NCBI GenBank assembly: GCA_011065225.1 | Contig: JAAKFC010000026.1 | Span: 1-13,127 of the forward strand | Direction of reading: 5' to 3' | DNA length: 13,127 nucleotides | DNA from: Chlamydiota bacterium | GTDB taxonomy: Bacteria; Chlamydiota; Chlamydiia; Chlamydiales; Rhabdochlamydiaceae | Part shown: positions 5,620-13,127 of the stretch, one piece after another | Position numbering within the stretch: the first letter of the stretch is position 1 | Layout of the letters: each line of letters begins with the position of its first letter | Made by a program: the position numbers and the translations under genes | Notes under the pieces: generated by a model | What the model was told of the DNA's origin: nothing | The model's database searches: none | Seen by the model: only the letters and a program-made list of their open reading frames with translations

Positions 5620-8117
5620 AACGATTAGAGCGCTATGGTTCTGCGATTAACCAATTTTTTAACAGAGAAAAAGATCCAGTGTTAAATTTTGCTGGGAAGG
5701 GGGATCCTGCTCGCCTTATTGAATCCTTAGATTCTGATCCTCTTTCCCAGCTTCTTCCTTACCAAAGCTTTGATTCTGAATCTGGTTTATTTGTGAATCG
5801 TGAAAGTGCTGGATTCGTAGTTGAAGCCATACCCCTTCTTGGTGCTGATGATATTGTGCAAAAAGAAATCACCAGCATCTTTCAAGAAATTTTAGAAGAA
5901 GGAAGCTCCATTCAGTGCATGTTACTTGCTGATCCTCGCATAGACGGCGTTCTTGAACATTGGGCGGAGCCAAGAAAACAGAAAAAAGGAATATTTGCAG
6001 ACCTAGCTGAAAAAAGAACAGATTTCTTTCGCGCTCTTCATCAAAATTCTGGTGATATCCCTCCTCGCATTTTTCGATTCATACTCTCCTATAGTATGCC
6101 TCGAGAGGAAATCCTCAGCCCTGTTTTTATTCAAAAGCTAAATGATGCCAAAGAGAGAATCTTAAAAATACTTTCGAATTTCACATACGCCTTTGCGTGG
6201 GATGCAGAACAATTGGTGCAAGTTTTAGATGGCCTGATTAATTTTGAACTTAACCCCCCTCCCCTAAAACGGAAATGGAACCCTTATGAAGATCTCTCTT
6301 ACCAACTACCCAGTAAAGGCGGGTGCCTTGAGATTACTCCAGACAACCTATTGTGGAATCGAAAAGACCTTACCCATTTCAAGAGTTTTCATGTTTCTGA
6401 TTTCCCTCAAATGTGGTCTAACCACTCCATGCAACGCCTAATTGGTGATCTTTATAAAGAACCCTTTCGACTCCCCTGCCCTTTCTATCTCCATTATGGT
6501 GTGCATTGTCCCCAGCAAGGGAAAGAAGAGGCAAACCTCAATCGCAAGATGCAATTCGTCGAGAATCAAGGAAAGTCTGCAACATTGCTCAAGATGATTC
6601 CAGAACTCGAAGAAGAACTGAGAGATTTTGACTTTACTCGAAAACAAGTTCGCCAAGGAGAAAAACTTGTTTGGACTCATCTTTCTTGTGGGATTTGGTA
6701 TCACGAAAGAGAACAGAGAAAGGCTCAACAAGCAATCAAAAGCCTATTTAGAATCAATCAATTTCGATTGGCAGAGCCAAAATATGGGCACCTATTACAG
6801 TTCCTTTCCGCGCTGCCTATGGCCTGGGGACACAGTGTTCCCAATCTCCGCCAACTTGGCTTTCTAAAAACCAGCCTTGCTCTTGAAACGGGAAACTTTG
6901 TTCCCATCCAAGGAGAATGGTGGGGCACCCCCTCCCCTGGCGTGCTACTCACAGGGCGAAGAGGACAAATCTTTTCCTGGAACCCCTTTGACAATCGCAA
7001 TGGAAACTACAACGTCGTAGTTGTGGGACGCAGCGGATCTGGAAAATCGGTTTTTATGCAAGAGCTCTTAATGAGTAGTCTTGGAACAGGTGCAAAAGTT
7101 TTTGTCATCGATGTGGGTCGCAGTTTTGAAAAGATGTGCTACTTAGTTGATGGCCAATTCATGGAGTTTACCTCAAAAACATCGATATGCCTCAACCCCT
7201 TTACACATATTTCTCTAACAGATCCAGAAGCACAAGACGCATCTTTCAGCATGATCAAATCCATTATTGCAACGATGGCTGCCCCGCAAAAAGGGACAAC
7301 AGACTTAGAGAATGCCTTTTTAGAAAAAGCGATCCGAAATGTATGGGAGCTCAAAAAGAATAGAGCCACGATCACCCATGTTGCCAAATGGCTAGTCGAT
7401 CATGAACACACCACAGCACAAAATCTAGGAATGATGCTCATTGGATATACCATTGAAGGCGGTTATGCCCGTTTCTTTGAGGGAGAAAACAACGTGAACT
7501 TCAACAACTCTATGGTCCTCATAGAACTTGAAGAACTCAAAGACCAAAAGGACCTTCAATCAGTCATTTTACAAATGGTGATGATGGCAATCTCCTCGCA
7601 GACCTTCATGGGAGACCGAAAACAGCCATTTGTCATCTGTATCGATGAAGCCTGGGATCTCTTGCGCGCTCCTCAAACAGGATTATTTATTGAAACACTT
7701 GCTCGAAGATTGCGTAAATACAATGGATCATTAGTGATCGGAACACAAAGTGTCGATGATTTCTATCAAGCTCCAGGAGCTCTTGCAGCTTTTGAGAATT
7801 CAGACTGGATGTGTTTCCTCTCCCAAAAACGCAGCTCTATTGCCCGGCTCAAAGAAAGTAAGAGAATCGATCTAGATGGAGAAAAAGAAGCGGCGCTACA
7901 GAGTCTGAGCACAAAGCATGGAGAATATAGCGAGATCATGATTTGTGATGCTGAAGGTTTTCATGCGATTGCTCGTTTCAAATTGGATCCATTCTCCGCT
8001 CTACTGTATTCCACCAAAGCAGATGAATACACAAAAATCAAAGAGCTACGCAACCAAGGAAAAACAGTTTCAGAAGCGATTGAAACGATACTCATGAACA
8101 AGGAGCTAAGTAAATGA
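5616..8117 (+). CDS. traC: Pilus assembly ATPase TraC (VirB4 family)
   Basis: The 833-residue protein is the cytoplasmic ATPase that drives pilus assembly; F TraC has 875 residues. The N-terminal TraC-F domain includes PLLGADDIVQKEITSIFQEIL (about 73-93) and the family-typical FYLHYGVHCPQQ region. The C-terminal ATPase has Walker A G471-R-S-G-S-G-K-S478, followed by an AKVFVIDVGRSFEKMC segment, and Walker B FVICIDEAWDLL with D677 and E678. A GTQSVDDF motif and a QKRSS segment follow, as in VirB4-like ATPases. The gene starts within the traV stop (ATGA) and ends within the traW start (ATGA). Both catalytic motifs are intact, and no frameshift is apparent across the 2.5 kb. Confidence 0.97.
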   Translation: MKRLERYGSAINQFFNREKDPVLNFAGKGDPARLIESLDSDPLSQLLPYQSFDSESGLFVNRESAGFVVEAIPLLGADDIVQKEITSIFQEILEEGSSIQCMLLADPRIDGVLEHWAEPRKQKKGIFADLAEKRTDFFRALHQNSGDIPPRIFRFILSYSMPREEILSPVFIQKLNDAKERILKILSNFTYAFAWDAEQLVQVLDGLINFELNPPPLKRKWNPYEDLSYQLPSKGGCLEITPDNLLWNRKDLTHFKSFHVSDFPQMWSNHSMQRLIGDLYKEPFRLPCPFYLHYGVHCPQQGKEEANLNRKMQFVENQGKSATLLKMIPELEEELRDFDFTRKQVRQGEKLVWTHLSCGIWYHEREQRKAQQAIKSLFRINQFRLAEPKYGHLLQFLSALPMAWGHSVPNLRQLGFLKTSLALETGNFVPIQGEWWGTPSPGVLLTGRRGQIFSWNPFDNRNGNYNVVVVGRSGSGKSVFMQELLMSSLGTGAKVFVIDVGRSFEKMCYLVDGQFMEFTSKTSICLNPFTHISLTDPEAQDASFSMIKSIIATMAAPQKGTTDLENAFLEKAIRNVWELKKNRATITHVAKWLVDHEHTTAQNLGMMLIGYTIEGGYARFFEGENNVNFNNSMVLIELEELKDQKDLQSVILQMVMMAISSQTFMGDRKQPFVICIDEAWDLLRAPQTGLFIETLARRLRKYNGSLVIGTQSVDDFYQAPGALAAFENSDWMCFLSQKRSSIARLKESKRIDLDGEKEAALQSLSTKHGEYSEIMICDAEGFHAIARFKLDPFSALLYSTKADEYTKIKELRNQGKTVSEAIETILMNKELSK

Positions 8118-8767
8118 AACGAGCTTTACTTTTCCTAAGTCTACTGGCAGGTTCCACCAATATTTTAGCAAAAGACTTTGGTGTTGAAGGGCATTTATTT
8201 CCCATAGACGAAAAAGACTTGCGACAAGTGCTTACAGAAAAGCTAAAACAGAACCCCAATGCTCTTAAAGGCATCAATGAACGACTTATAACATCCGCAA
8301 AAACTCCAGAGTCGGTAAAGAACCTTGCCATAGCAAAATCTCCAAGAGCCTTCCTTTATGATCCAACGTTTACAGTAAAAATGGATATTGAAGATGCAAA
8401 AGGAAAAACGCTCTTTAAAAAGGGGCAAAAAATCAATCCATTAGAGAAGGTTTCATTGAGTAGTGGTCTTTTGTTTCTCAATGCAGAAGATGAAATACAG
8501 CTCAAATGGGCAGCTACTCATCACCCTAGGGAATACAAATGGATTCTAATCAAAGGCAATCCATTTACTACAGAGCAGCAATTTCGACGGTCTGTCTACT
8601 TTGATCAAGGCGGCGCTTTAATTAAAAAGCTCGGAATCCAGGCTGTACCTGCGCGTGTAACACAAAAAAATGACCGGTTGTTAGTTGAGGAAATTTCTGT
8701 GAAACGAGCAAATTTGTGCAACGGTTGCACACTTCCCAATGGAGCATTAGATGGGGCTGCCACATAG
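8114..8767 (+). CDS. traW: Pilus assembly protein TraW with an atypical C-terminal tail
   Basis: A periplasmic protein required for F pilus assembly, known to interact with TrbC. The 217-residue product has a signal peptide (cleavage near A19), the signature KDFGVEGHLFPI (20-31), AFLYDPTF (79-86) and a C-terminal block FDQGGALIKKLGIQAVPARVTQKNDRLLVEE (163-193) that matches the end of TraW proteins. F TraW ends soon after this block. Here about 22 more residues follow (196-217, starting VKRANLCNGCT), encoded by a near copy of the first 33 bases of traU. The tail looks like an accidental read-through of duplicated DNA rather than a domain. The gene overlaps traC (ATGA) and runs 17 bases into trbC. 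Confidence 0.95.
   Translation: MKRALLFLSLLAGSTNILAKDFGVEGHLFPIDEKDLRQVLTEKLKQNPNALKGINERLITSAKTPESVKNLAIAKSPRAFLYDPTFTVKMDIEDAKGKTLFKKGQKINPLEKVSLSSGLLFLNAEDEIQLKWAATHHPREYKWILIKGNPFTTEQQFRRSVYFDQGGALIKKLGIQAVPARVTQKNDRLLVEEISVKRANLCNGCTLPNGALDGAAT
8699..8731 (+). repeat. 33-bp direct repeat, copy 1 (in 3' end of traW)
   Basis: This stretch, beginning gtgaaacgag and ending tgcaacggttgcaca, matches 9341-9373 at 31 of 33 positions (differences at 8709 and 8712). It contains the dyad tgtgcaac-g-gttgcaca (8715-8731). It lies in traW just before the trbC start, while copy 2 is the real start of traU. A GTGA, the usual overlap form in this operon, is preserved at 8699-8702. Confidence 0.9.
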
Positions 8768-9344
8768 AGGCCTAATGCAAGGGCTATTCCTTTCCCTGTT
8801 AACTGCAGCGGTTGCAGAGGGAAAGGGGGAAGGCAGTGAGAGAAGCGCTGAATTTATTCAATGGGCAGAAGAGTTAGCACATAAATCAACACATAAAAAG
8901 GAGCCTGAAATGGGAACAGAAAATACAGAGAAAAAATGTCGAATGAGCAACATGGATGAAGATGACGCTCTTGTTGTCTATCCTAAAGTACTATGCTTTG
9001 TTTCATTTTCAATGCCGATAGAGGGATTAGTTGAGCTTTCCAAGGAAATGCAGAAAATTGGAGGGGCACTGATCATAAGGGGATTGCCAAAAGACAGCTT
9101 TTCTACTTTTAGCAAGAAATTGATACAGTTGAGAAAGAAAGGGGCGTTTGCTCCCATTCTCATTGATCCCAAGGCATTCGAAACATATCAAATCGAGCAT
9201 GTGCCAACTTTTGTTGTATTCAACGAAAAGCATTATGATAAAATTTCAGGAAATATTTCTGTAGACCATGTTCTTACTCGTTTCATTGCAGAAGGGGATA
9301 CAAGTCCTTCATTTGAGAAGTTTCTATCTCAGGAGGAACAGTGA
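8751..9344 (+). CDS. trbC: Pilus assembly protein TrbC (F-type, thioredoxin-like)
   Basis: A 197-residue periplasmic protein with a signal peptide of about 22 residues (hydrophobic core GLFLSLLTAAVA). The ATG at 8751 is preferred because GGAG at 8741-8744 lies six bases upstream; an ATG at 8775 is possible. The conserved TrbC block is complete: VLCFVSFSMPIEGLVELSKEM (80-100), GGALIIRGLPKDSF (104-117), PILIDPKAFETYQIEHVPTFVV (135-156) with the cis-proline loop at VPTF, and DKISGNISVDHVL (163-175). There is no CXXC, as usual for this family. In F the order is traW-traU-trbC; here trbC sits between the two, overlapping traW at its start and traU (GTGA) at its end. TrbC works with TraW in pilus assembly. 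Confidence 0.95.
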   Translation: MGLPHRGLMQGLFLSLLTAAVAEGKGEGSERSAEFIQWAEELAHKSTHKKEPEMGTENTEKKCRMSNMDEDDALVVYPKVLCFVSFSMPIEGLVELSKEMQKIGGALIIRGLPKDSFSTFSKKLIQLRKKGAFAPILIDPKAFETYQIEHVPTFVVFNEKHYDKISGNISVDHVLTRFIAEGDTSPSFEKFLSQEEQ

Positions 9345-9373
9345 AACGAGTAATTTTGTGCAACGGTTGCACA
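9341..9373 (+). repeat. 33-bp direct repeat, copy 2 (start of traU)
   Basis: Second copy of the repeat at 8699-8731. It coincides with the GTG start and first 11 codons of traU. Similarity stops beyond 9373 and is not convincing upstream of 9341, so the repeated unit is short and sharply bounded. The two copies flank trbC. Confidence 0.9.
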
Positions 9374-10378
9374 AAACAACTCCTTATTTTGTTTGGAATG
9401 AGCTTTCTCTGCCTATGTAATGCTTGGGCAAAAGAGAACTACTTTGTCAATCCTGTGACAGATATCTGCTGGGATTGTGTATTCCCCATGAGTGTTTCAG
9501 GGGTGAACGTAACCCCTGGACATAAGGACCAAGTCAACTATAGTAAAACAGTTTGTTTTTGTTCGGGCACACCACCAAAGGCAGGAATACCCATTAGTTT
9601 TTGGGAACCGAAGTATCTCATCGATGTTACACGGCATGCCTATAAGTTGATTGGTCTCGGGGGAGTGCGAATTGGAAAGGAATCCTTCAAAAACCGGGGA
9701 TCTATTGGGATTATAGGAGAAGGAGCCAGTCAAAACAGCTTTTATCATGTTCATCTCTATAAATTCCCAATCTTAGCACTACTCAGCGCATTAACCGATT
9801 TCAAATGTATTGAGAAGGGGAAGCTAGATTGTGTGTTTCTTAGTGAGCTCGATCCCTTATGGAATGATGAAGGTTGGGCTGCAGTTCTCAATCCGGAAGC
9901 AATTTTATTTAGCTCATCGCTAGCGCAAGTAGCATGTATTGCGGATTGTGTAGGGTCATCGTTTGACAAGCCCTTAGACAAGTTGTTTTGGTGTGGGGGG
10001 TGTCAAGGGTCTCTCTATCCCTTTACAGGCGCTGTAGCGCACCATATAGGCGGCTTGCAAGCCAGCTCACTTCTTGTTCATCGAGTTCTTGCAAAGCTCC
10101 ACCGTTCTTTTCTCTTAAAAGGATTCAAGGAAGATAACTTTTGCGAAGCTGAATTTCTTCCTATCATCAAGAAATCTAACTACAAAACGCAGTTGCTTCA
10201 TCCAAAAACCCAAAAGAAGGGCCCTTGCCATTCTTTAGGGAAGACCGATCTCATCTGGGGGATAGGGAAGAGTTACCCATGCAAGGGGGAAGATTTCGTC
10301 TATCTTATTTGGACCAAAAACCAATGTTGCCTAGACGCGGTGAAACCAGCAGCAAAATCATTGATTGGAGGTTCATAA
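9341..10378 (+). CDS. traU: Mating-pair and pilus assembly protein TraU
   Basis: The 345-residue product is a secreted Cys-rich periplasmic protein needed for conjugation. A GTG start is used, with AGGAGG at 9331-9336, and it overlaps the trbC stop by four bases. The signal peptide is unusually long: a 13-residue leading segment containing CNGC precedes the hydrophobic core, with cleavage likely after A-W-A at residue 30. The mature protein begins with the TraU pattern of a CWDC pair (43-46) followed by FPMSVSGV, then VCFC, AGIPISFWEP, CIADCV and LFWCGGCQGSLYPFTG, all typical of the family. About fifteen cysteines remain after cleavage, making it a likely client of the DsbA-like protein encoded upstream. 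Confidence 0.95.
   Translation: MKRVILCNGCTKQLLILFGMSFLCLCNAWAKENYFVNPVTDICWDCVFPMSVSGVNVTPGHKDQVNYSKTVCFCSGTPPKAGIPISFWEPKYLIDVTRHAYKLIGLGGVRIGKESFKNRGSIGIIGEGASQNSFYHVHLYKFPILALLSALTDFKCIEKGKLDCVFLSELDPLWNDEGWAAVLNPEAILFSSSLAQVACIADCVGSSFDKPLDKLFWCGGCQGSLYPFTGAVAHHIGGLQASSLLVHRVLAKLHRSFLLKGFKEDNFCEAEFLPIIKKSNYKTQLLHPKTQKKGPCHSLGKTDLIWGIGKSYPCKGEDFVYLIWTKNQCCLDAVKPAAKSLIGGS
9354..9376. repeat. Perfect 23-bp dyad inside the traU start
   Basis: Two 11-base arms, ttttgtgcaac (9354-9364) and gttgcacaaaa (9366-9376), are exact reverse complements around a single G at 9365. The related copy at 8715-8731 has 8-base arms. It encodes LCNGCT in the signal peptide's leading segment. In RNA the one-base loop is too tight to form fully, so a protein-binding or recombination site is as likely as a hairpin. 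Confidence 0.8.
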
Positions 10379-10381
10379 GAA

Positions 10382-11335
10382 ATGCCGTTTAAATGCTTAT
10401 TATTTCTGTTCTGTATCACTTTGCATTTCACCCTTGTAGGGAATGAAAAAGCAAAGCAAAGCAAAGTGCAACAAGACGCTGCTGAGTTTGGACTTGATCA
10501 AAGCCAAAAACTTCTAGAAACCATCAAAAATTTTGATGTAGGAGCATTCATTTCCGAAGCTGACATAGGAGGAGAAATCAATCCGGAAACACTTGAGCAA
10601 GAAACAAGGAAAGTTATGAAAGAAGGGGGAGGGGAGAGAGAAACTAAGGATTTTGTTACAGGTAAAATTCCCTCTATAGGAACAAATCAACTCGAAGAAT
10701 TTTCGATCGGAGAATTCGAAAGAGATTTAGCTGGGATCTTAGCGGAAGAATCTCCCTCGGATGAAAACGCCTTTCCAACATTTCTCAGTAAATTATCCAT
10801 CTTCTATGAAATAAACAAAGACCTTGAAAATTCAGGTGCCTCGGATGCAACACGCACTAGCATCTTCAAAGGGGAATGCCGTCGATGTAGCAAAAGCGTA
10901 TTGGAAAATGTCCTCTATGATTGCTGTATGACAATGAAAGGAGGTGCAACCAAAATCCACATTGCAAAATGTTCTCCAGAGGAGATTGCATTAAGCAATT
11001 TAAGAGAAGAGGGGAAATGCCATTTTGTCGGTTCTTATAAGAAAAAAACACTGCTACTCACAAGAGGGGAACGACAAGTCTTTTGCTGTTTCCCATCGAA
11101 GCTAGCACGCATTTTTCAGGAGCAAGGGAGACAACAGCTCCGAAAGGGGTGGGGGACAGCAAAAAATCCTAATTGTAGTGGGCTCAAAATGCAAGAAATC
11201 AACAAGGTTGACTTTGCCAAGATCGATTTGCAGGAGATCATGGAGGATCAACCAAAAAGCAATCAAGAATTTAAGCTTAAGCTCGAGTCCTTTCAAAATC
11301 GATTACAAGAATCACAAAATTTACCAGAGGGTTGA
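10382..11335 (+). CDS. traN: Mating-pair stabilisation protein TraN, short form
   Basis: The 317-residue product has a signal peptide (about 1-20) and a C-terminal TraN domain. GECRRCSKSVLENVLYDCCM (164-183), GKCHFVGSYKKK (211-222), QVFCCFPSKLARIFQEQGR (232-250) and NPNCSGLKMQEINKVDFAKIDLQEI (262-286) are characteristic, with cysteines at 166, 169, 181, 182, 197, 213, 235, 236 and 265. F TraN is about twice as long (602) and carries a large Cys-rich exposed part that contacts the recipient. Here residues 21-160 are hydrophilic, Cys-free and look poorly ordered. GGAGG at 10367-10371 precedes the ATG by ten bases. The C-terminal family match is strong, while recipient recognition is probably different or reduced. 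Confidence 0.9.
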   Translation: MPFKCLLFLFCITLHFTLVGNEKAKQSKVQQDAAEFGLDQSQKLLETIKNFDVGAFISEADIGGEINPETLEQETRKVMKEGGGERETKDFVTGKIPSIGTNQLEEFSIGEFERDLAGILAEESPSDENAFPTFLSKLSIFYEINKDLENSGASDATRTSIFKGECRRCSKSVLENVLYDCCMTMKGGATKIHIAKCSPEEIALSNLREEGKCHFVGSYKKKTLLLTRGERQVFCCFPSKLARIFQEQGRQQLRKGWGTAKNPNCSGLKMQEINKVDFAKIDLQEIMEDQPKSNQEFKLKLESFQNRLQESQNLPEG

Positions 11336-11337
11336 AA

Positions 11338-12093
11338 ATGGTCTATAAGTTGTTATTCTATTGCATGATATTTGTAACGCGATATTCCCTCTCCTCAAAT
11401 CAATGGCTCGAACGTAAGGCTGAAGGCTGGGCCTGGTATGAGGAAATGAACAGGGACCAGGAAAAAGAATGCGTCAATCAAACAGTCATAGAGACTGCGG
11501 TACAAAAGATCAAAAAGATCAGGGGAGAATTAGAAGAAAAACTCTCTTTAGCGATCCTTGAGCCTACTTTATCCAATATACGCACCTATCTCACTTTGCA
11601 AAAAGAGTGGATGGATCGAAGCTCAGAGTTTGCTCATAGCTGGGCAAAAGTTGTTTTAAATCACCCTCATTTAGATCAAACGCGAATCACGCCCGTCAAT
11701 CAAATGGCTCAACAAATTCAGGACCAAAACCGTCGCCTTATCTTAGATAATCGCCTAGAAACCCTTGGGAATGATCATGCCCTTCTATTTGTATTTGACT
11801 CTAGGGACGGTCTTAGTATCCATATGGCCTCTGTAGTAAAGGACTTTGAAAGACAATATAAATGGAAAGTTATTGCAGTTTCCAAAGATGGGAAAGGCAT
11901 TCCGCAATACCCGAATCCCATGCCCGATCAAGGGATCACAAAACATATGACTCAGGTGGGAACACCCGCTCTCTGCACCATTCATCCGATTACAGAACAA
12001 TTGAGAAATGTGGGTGTAGGTATTTTGACCGTAGAACAAATAAGAGAAAACATCTTGAGACAACATTTAGGAAGCACATGGGATATCCATTAA
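11338..12093 (+). CDS. traF: Pilus assembly protein TraF (thioredoxin-like without CXXC)
   Basis: The 251-residue periplasmic protein starts at the ATG at 11338, with AGAGGG at 11326-11331; a TTG two codons earlier is less likely. After a signal peptide comes the TraF hallmark WLERKAEGWAWYEEM (about 23-37). The C-terminal half is a thioredoxin-like domain: ALLFVFDSRDGLSIHMASVVKDFERQYKW, then KVIAVSKDGKGIPQYPN and the cis-proline loop VGTPALC. The position of the usual CXXC holds SRDG-type sequence, so it cannot act as a redox enzyme, in keeping with F TraF. The length agrees with F TraF (247). It follows traN by two bases and overlaps traH by 16 bases. Confidence 0.95.
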   Translation: MVYKLLFYCMIFVTRYSLSSNQWLERKAEGWAWYEEMNRDQEKECVNQTVIETAVQKIKKIRGELEEKLSLAILEPTLSNIRTYLTLQKEWMDRSSEFAHSWAKVVLNHPHLDQTRITPVNQMAQQIQDQNRRLILDNRLETLGNDHALLFVFDSRDGLSIHMASVVKDFERQYKWKVIAVSKDGKGIPQYPNPMPDQGITKHMTQVGTPALCTIHPITEQLRNVGVGILTVEQIRENILRQHLGSTWDIH

Positions 12094-13127
12094 AAATCAT
12101 GGGGATTTTAACTTTTTTGCTGACATGTCAATTGCATTCAAATCTCGATAAGGATTTGAAGGAGTTTTTTGAAAAATTCAATAGTGATTCTACTGTGAAT
12201 GCCCCTGATGCATATCAAGGCCAACTTGCAGGGCATCTCACGGGGGGTAGTGCCTCCGTACGGAATCGTATTGTGGACACAAAACTCGCACATGTATCCC
12301 TTCCTTCTATTAATGCTGGGTGCGGGGGAATCGATATCTATACGGGAGGATTTTCCTTTATTTCAAAAGATGAACTTGTCAATGCCCTCAAGAGCATTGG
12401 CTCGAATGCACTTGGGTATTCCTTTCTTTTAGCTCTTGAAACAGTGTCTCCCCAAATTGCCAATAACGTAAAACAACTCCAGACATGGGCGAATACAATC
12501 AATAGCATTGGAATTAATAGCTGCGAAGTAGCCACACAACTCGTAGGAGCCGTCTGGCCTAGACAAACAGCTGCTCATGATCATATCTGTCGCACCGTAG
12601 GGATGAAAACAGGGCAGTTTAATGATTTCATCTCTGCAAGACACGGTTGTGGCAATCAACAAAATACCTCTAGCAAAAATGCTTCGTCAAGCGGCTTTCA
12701 AGACCTATTCATGGATAGTTACAATGTAGCTTGGGAAGTATTGAAAAAACAATCCATCCTCAAAAGCAATCTTCCCTTGCGCCAATTATTCATGAGCTTA
12801 ACCGGAACCGTCGTCATAAATCGAGATGACCAAGGGGGATTTAGCATACAGCGCTATGATTCAAAAGTCTTTAGTCCCGATTTCATCAACACTCTTTTGC
12901 ATGGAGGGACTACGAAAGGATATACCTGTTCTGATCCAAGCAACAATAAGAAATGCCTCCAGGTCGTAGAAGATGATTTGTATATTCCCTTGCAAGATGC
13001 TTGGCAAACCAAGATGCAAAATATATTGCTCGATATACAGGAAAAAATATTTGCCGATGAACCACTCAATGCAGAAGAACGTGAGCTCATTAATTCGACT
13101 CATTTTCCACTCTTTAAAGTGATCAAT
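12078..13127 (+). CDS. traH: Pilus assembly protein TraH, 5' part
   Basis: The reading frame is open from the ATG at 12078 to the right edge (350 codons, no stop); F TraH has about 458 residues, so roughly 100 are missing. The start has AGGAAG at 12069-12074; an ATG at 12099 is in frame but lacks a ribosome site. After a signal peptide, the TraH core is clear: NAPDAYQGQLAGHLTGGSASVRN (about 41-63), LPSINAGCGGIDIYTGGFSFIS (about 75-96), LGYSFLLALETVSPQIANNVKQLQTWANTIN and INSCEVATQLVGAVWP. TraH is a periplasmic/outer-membrane-associated pilus assembly factor acting with TraF, TraU and TrbI. The C-terminal coiled-coil part seen in F lies beyond the window. Confidence 0.95.
   Translation, partial: MGYPLKIMGILTFLLTCQLHSNLDKDLKEFFEKFNSDSTVNAPDAYQGQLAGHLTGGSASVRNRIVDTKLAHVSLPSINAGCGGIDIYTGGFSFISKDELVNALKSIGSNALGYSFLLALETVSPQIANNVKQLQTWANTINSIGINSCEVATQLVGAVWPRQTAAHDHICRTVGMKTGQFNDFISARHGCGNQQNTSSKNASSSGFQDLFMDSYNVAWEVLKKQSILKSNLPLRQLFMSLTGTVVINRDDQGGFSIQRYDSKVFSPDFINTLLHGGTTKGYTCSDPSNNKKCLQVVEDDLYIPLQDAWQTKMQNILLDIQEKIFADEPLNAEERELINSTHFPLFKVIN

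Noticed and set aside
6438..7387. Minus-strand open frames inside traC
   Set aside because: traC is an intact, motif-complete gene over this stretch; the antisense frames are unlike any protein family and are expected by chance.
1..13127. CRISPR array, tRNA or rRNA genes, relaxase or coupling protein
   Set aside because: No regularly spaced repeats, cloverleaf-like or ribosomal RNA sequence was seen, and no TraI- or TraD-like motifs occur in the window.

Overview
The window holds the front part of an F-type (MPF-F) conjugative type IV secretion operon, read rightward, preceded by a short leftward regulatory operon and a palindromic repeat at the left edge. Thirteen rightward genes fit known F-type transfer families in this order: pilin traA, traL, traE, traK, traB, a DsbA-like thiol oxidoreductase, traV, traC, traW, trbC, traU, a short traN, traF, and the 5' part of traH, which runs off the right edge. 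Gaps between them are at most 11 nt, and many junctions are ATGA or GTGA stop/start overlaps, so this is one translationally coupled transcript. The coupling protein TraD, relaxase TraI and TraG are not in the window and would be expected to the right.

The organism cannot be fixed from sequence alone. The DNA is AT-rich (about 40% GC by eye), and an F-type operon with this compact set is known from genomic islands or plasmids of environmental chlamydiae (Protochlamydia, Parachlamydia, Simkania) and from Rickettsiales and Legionella. I favour an amoeba-associated intracellular bacterium, perhaps a chlamydia-like one. This is inference.

Layout: 1-164 is a long imperfect palindrome with perfect 20-bp ends. 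203-1406 (minus strand) encodes a tandem ribbon-helix-helix protein followed by two small membrane proteins, linked by 1-nt stop/start overlaps. 1407-1634 is the only real intergenic gap. It holds divergent promoters and repeated TTGTAC boxes, and is where a control region or origin of transfer would most naturally lie. 1635-13127 is the transfer operon.

How they work together: TraA is the pilin. TraL, TraE, TraB and the ATPase TraC form the inner-membrane assembly platform. TraV, TraK and TraB form the envelope-spanning core. TraW, TrbC, TraU, TraF and TraH act in the periplasm in pilus extension and retraction. TraN stabilises mating pairs. The DsbA-like protein probably makes disulfides in the Cys-rich partners TraV, TraU, TraN and TraH.

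Most unusual points: the self-complementary element at the left edge, open on both strands; trbC placed between traW and traU and bounded by 33-bp direct repeats (31/33 identical) that each contain a perfect dyad; a TraW tail apparently encoded by a duplicated traU start; a reduced, Cys-rich TraV; and a TraN lacking most of the usual extracellular part.
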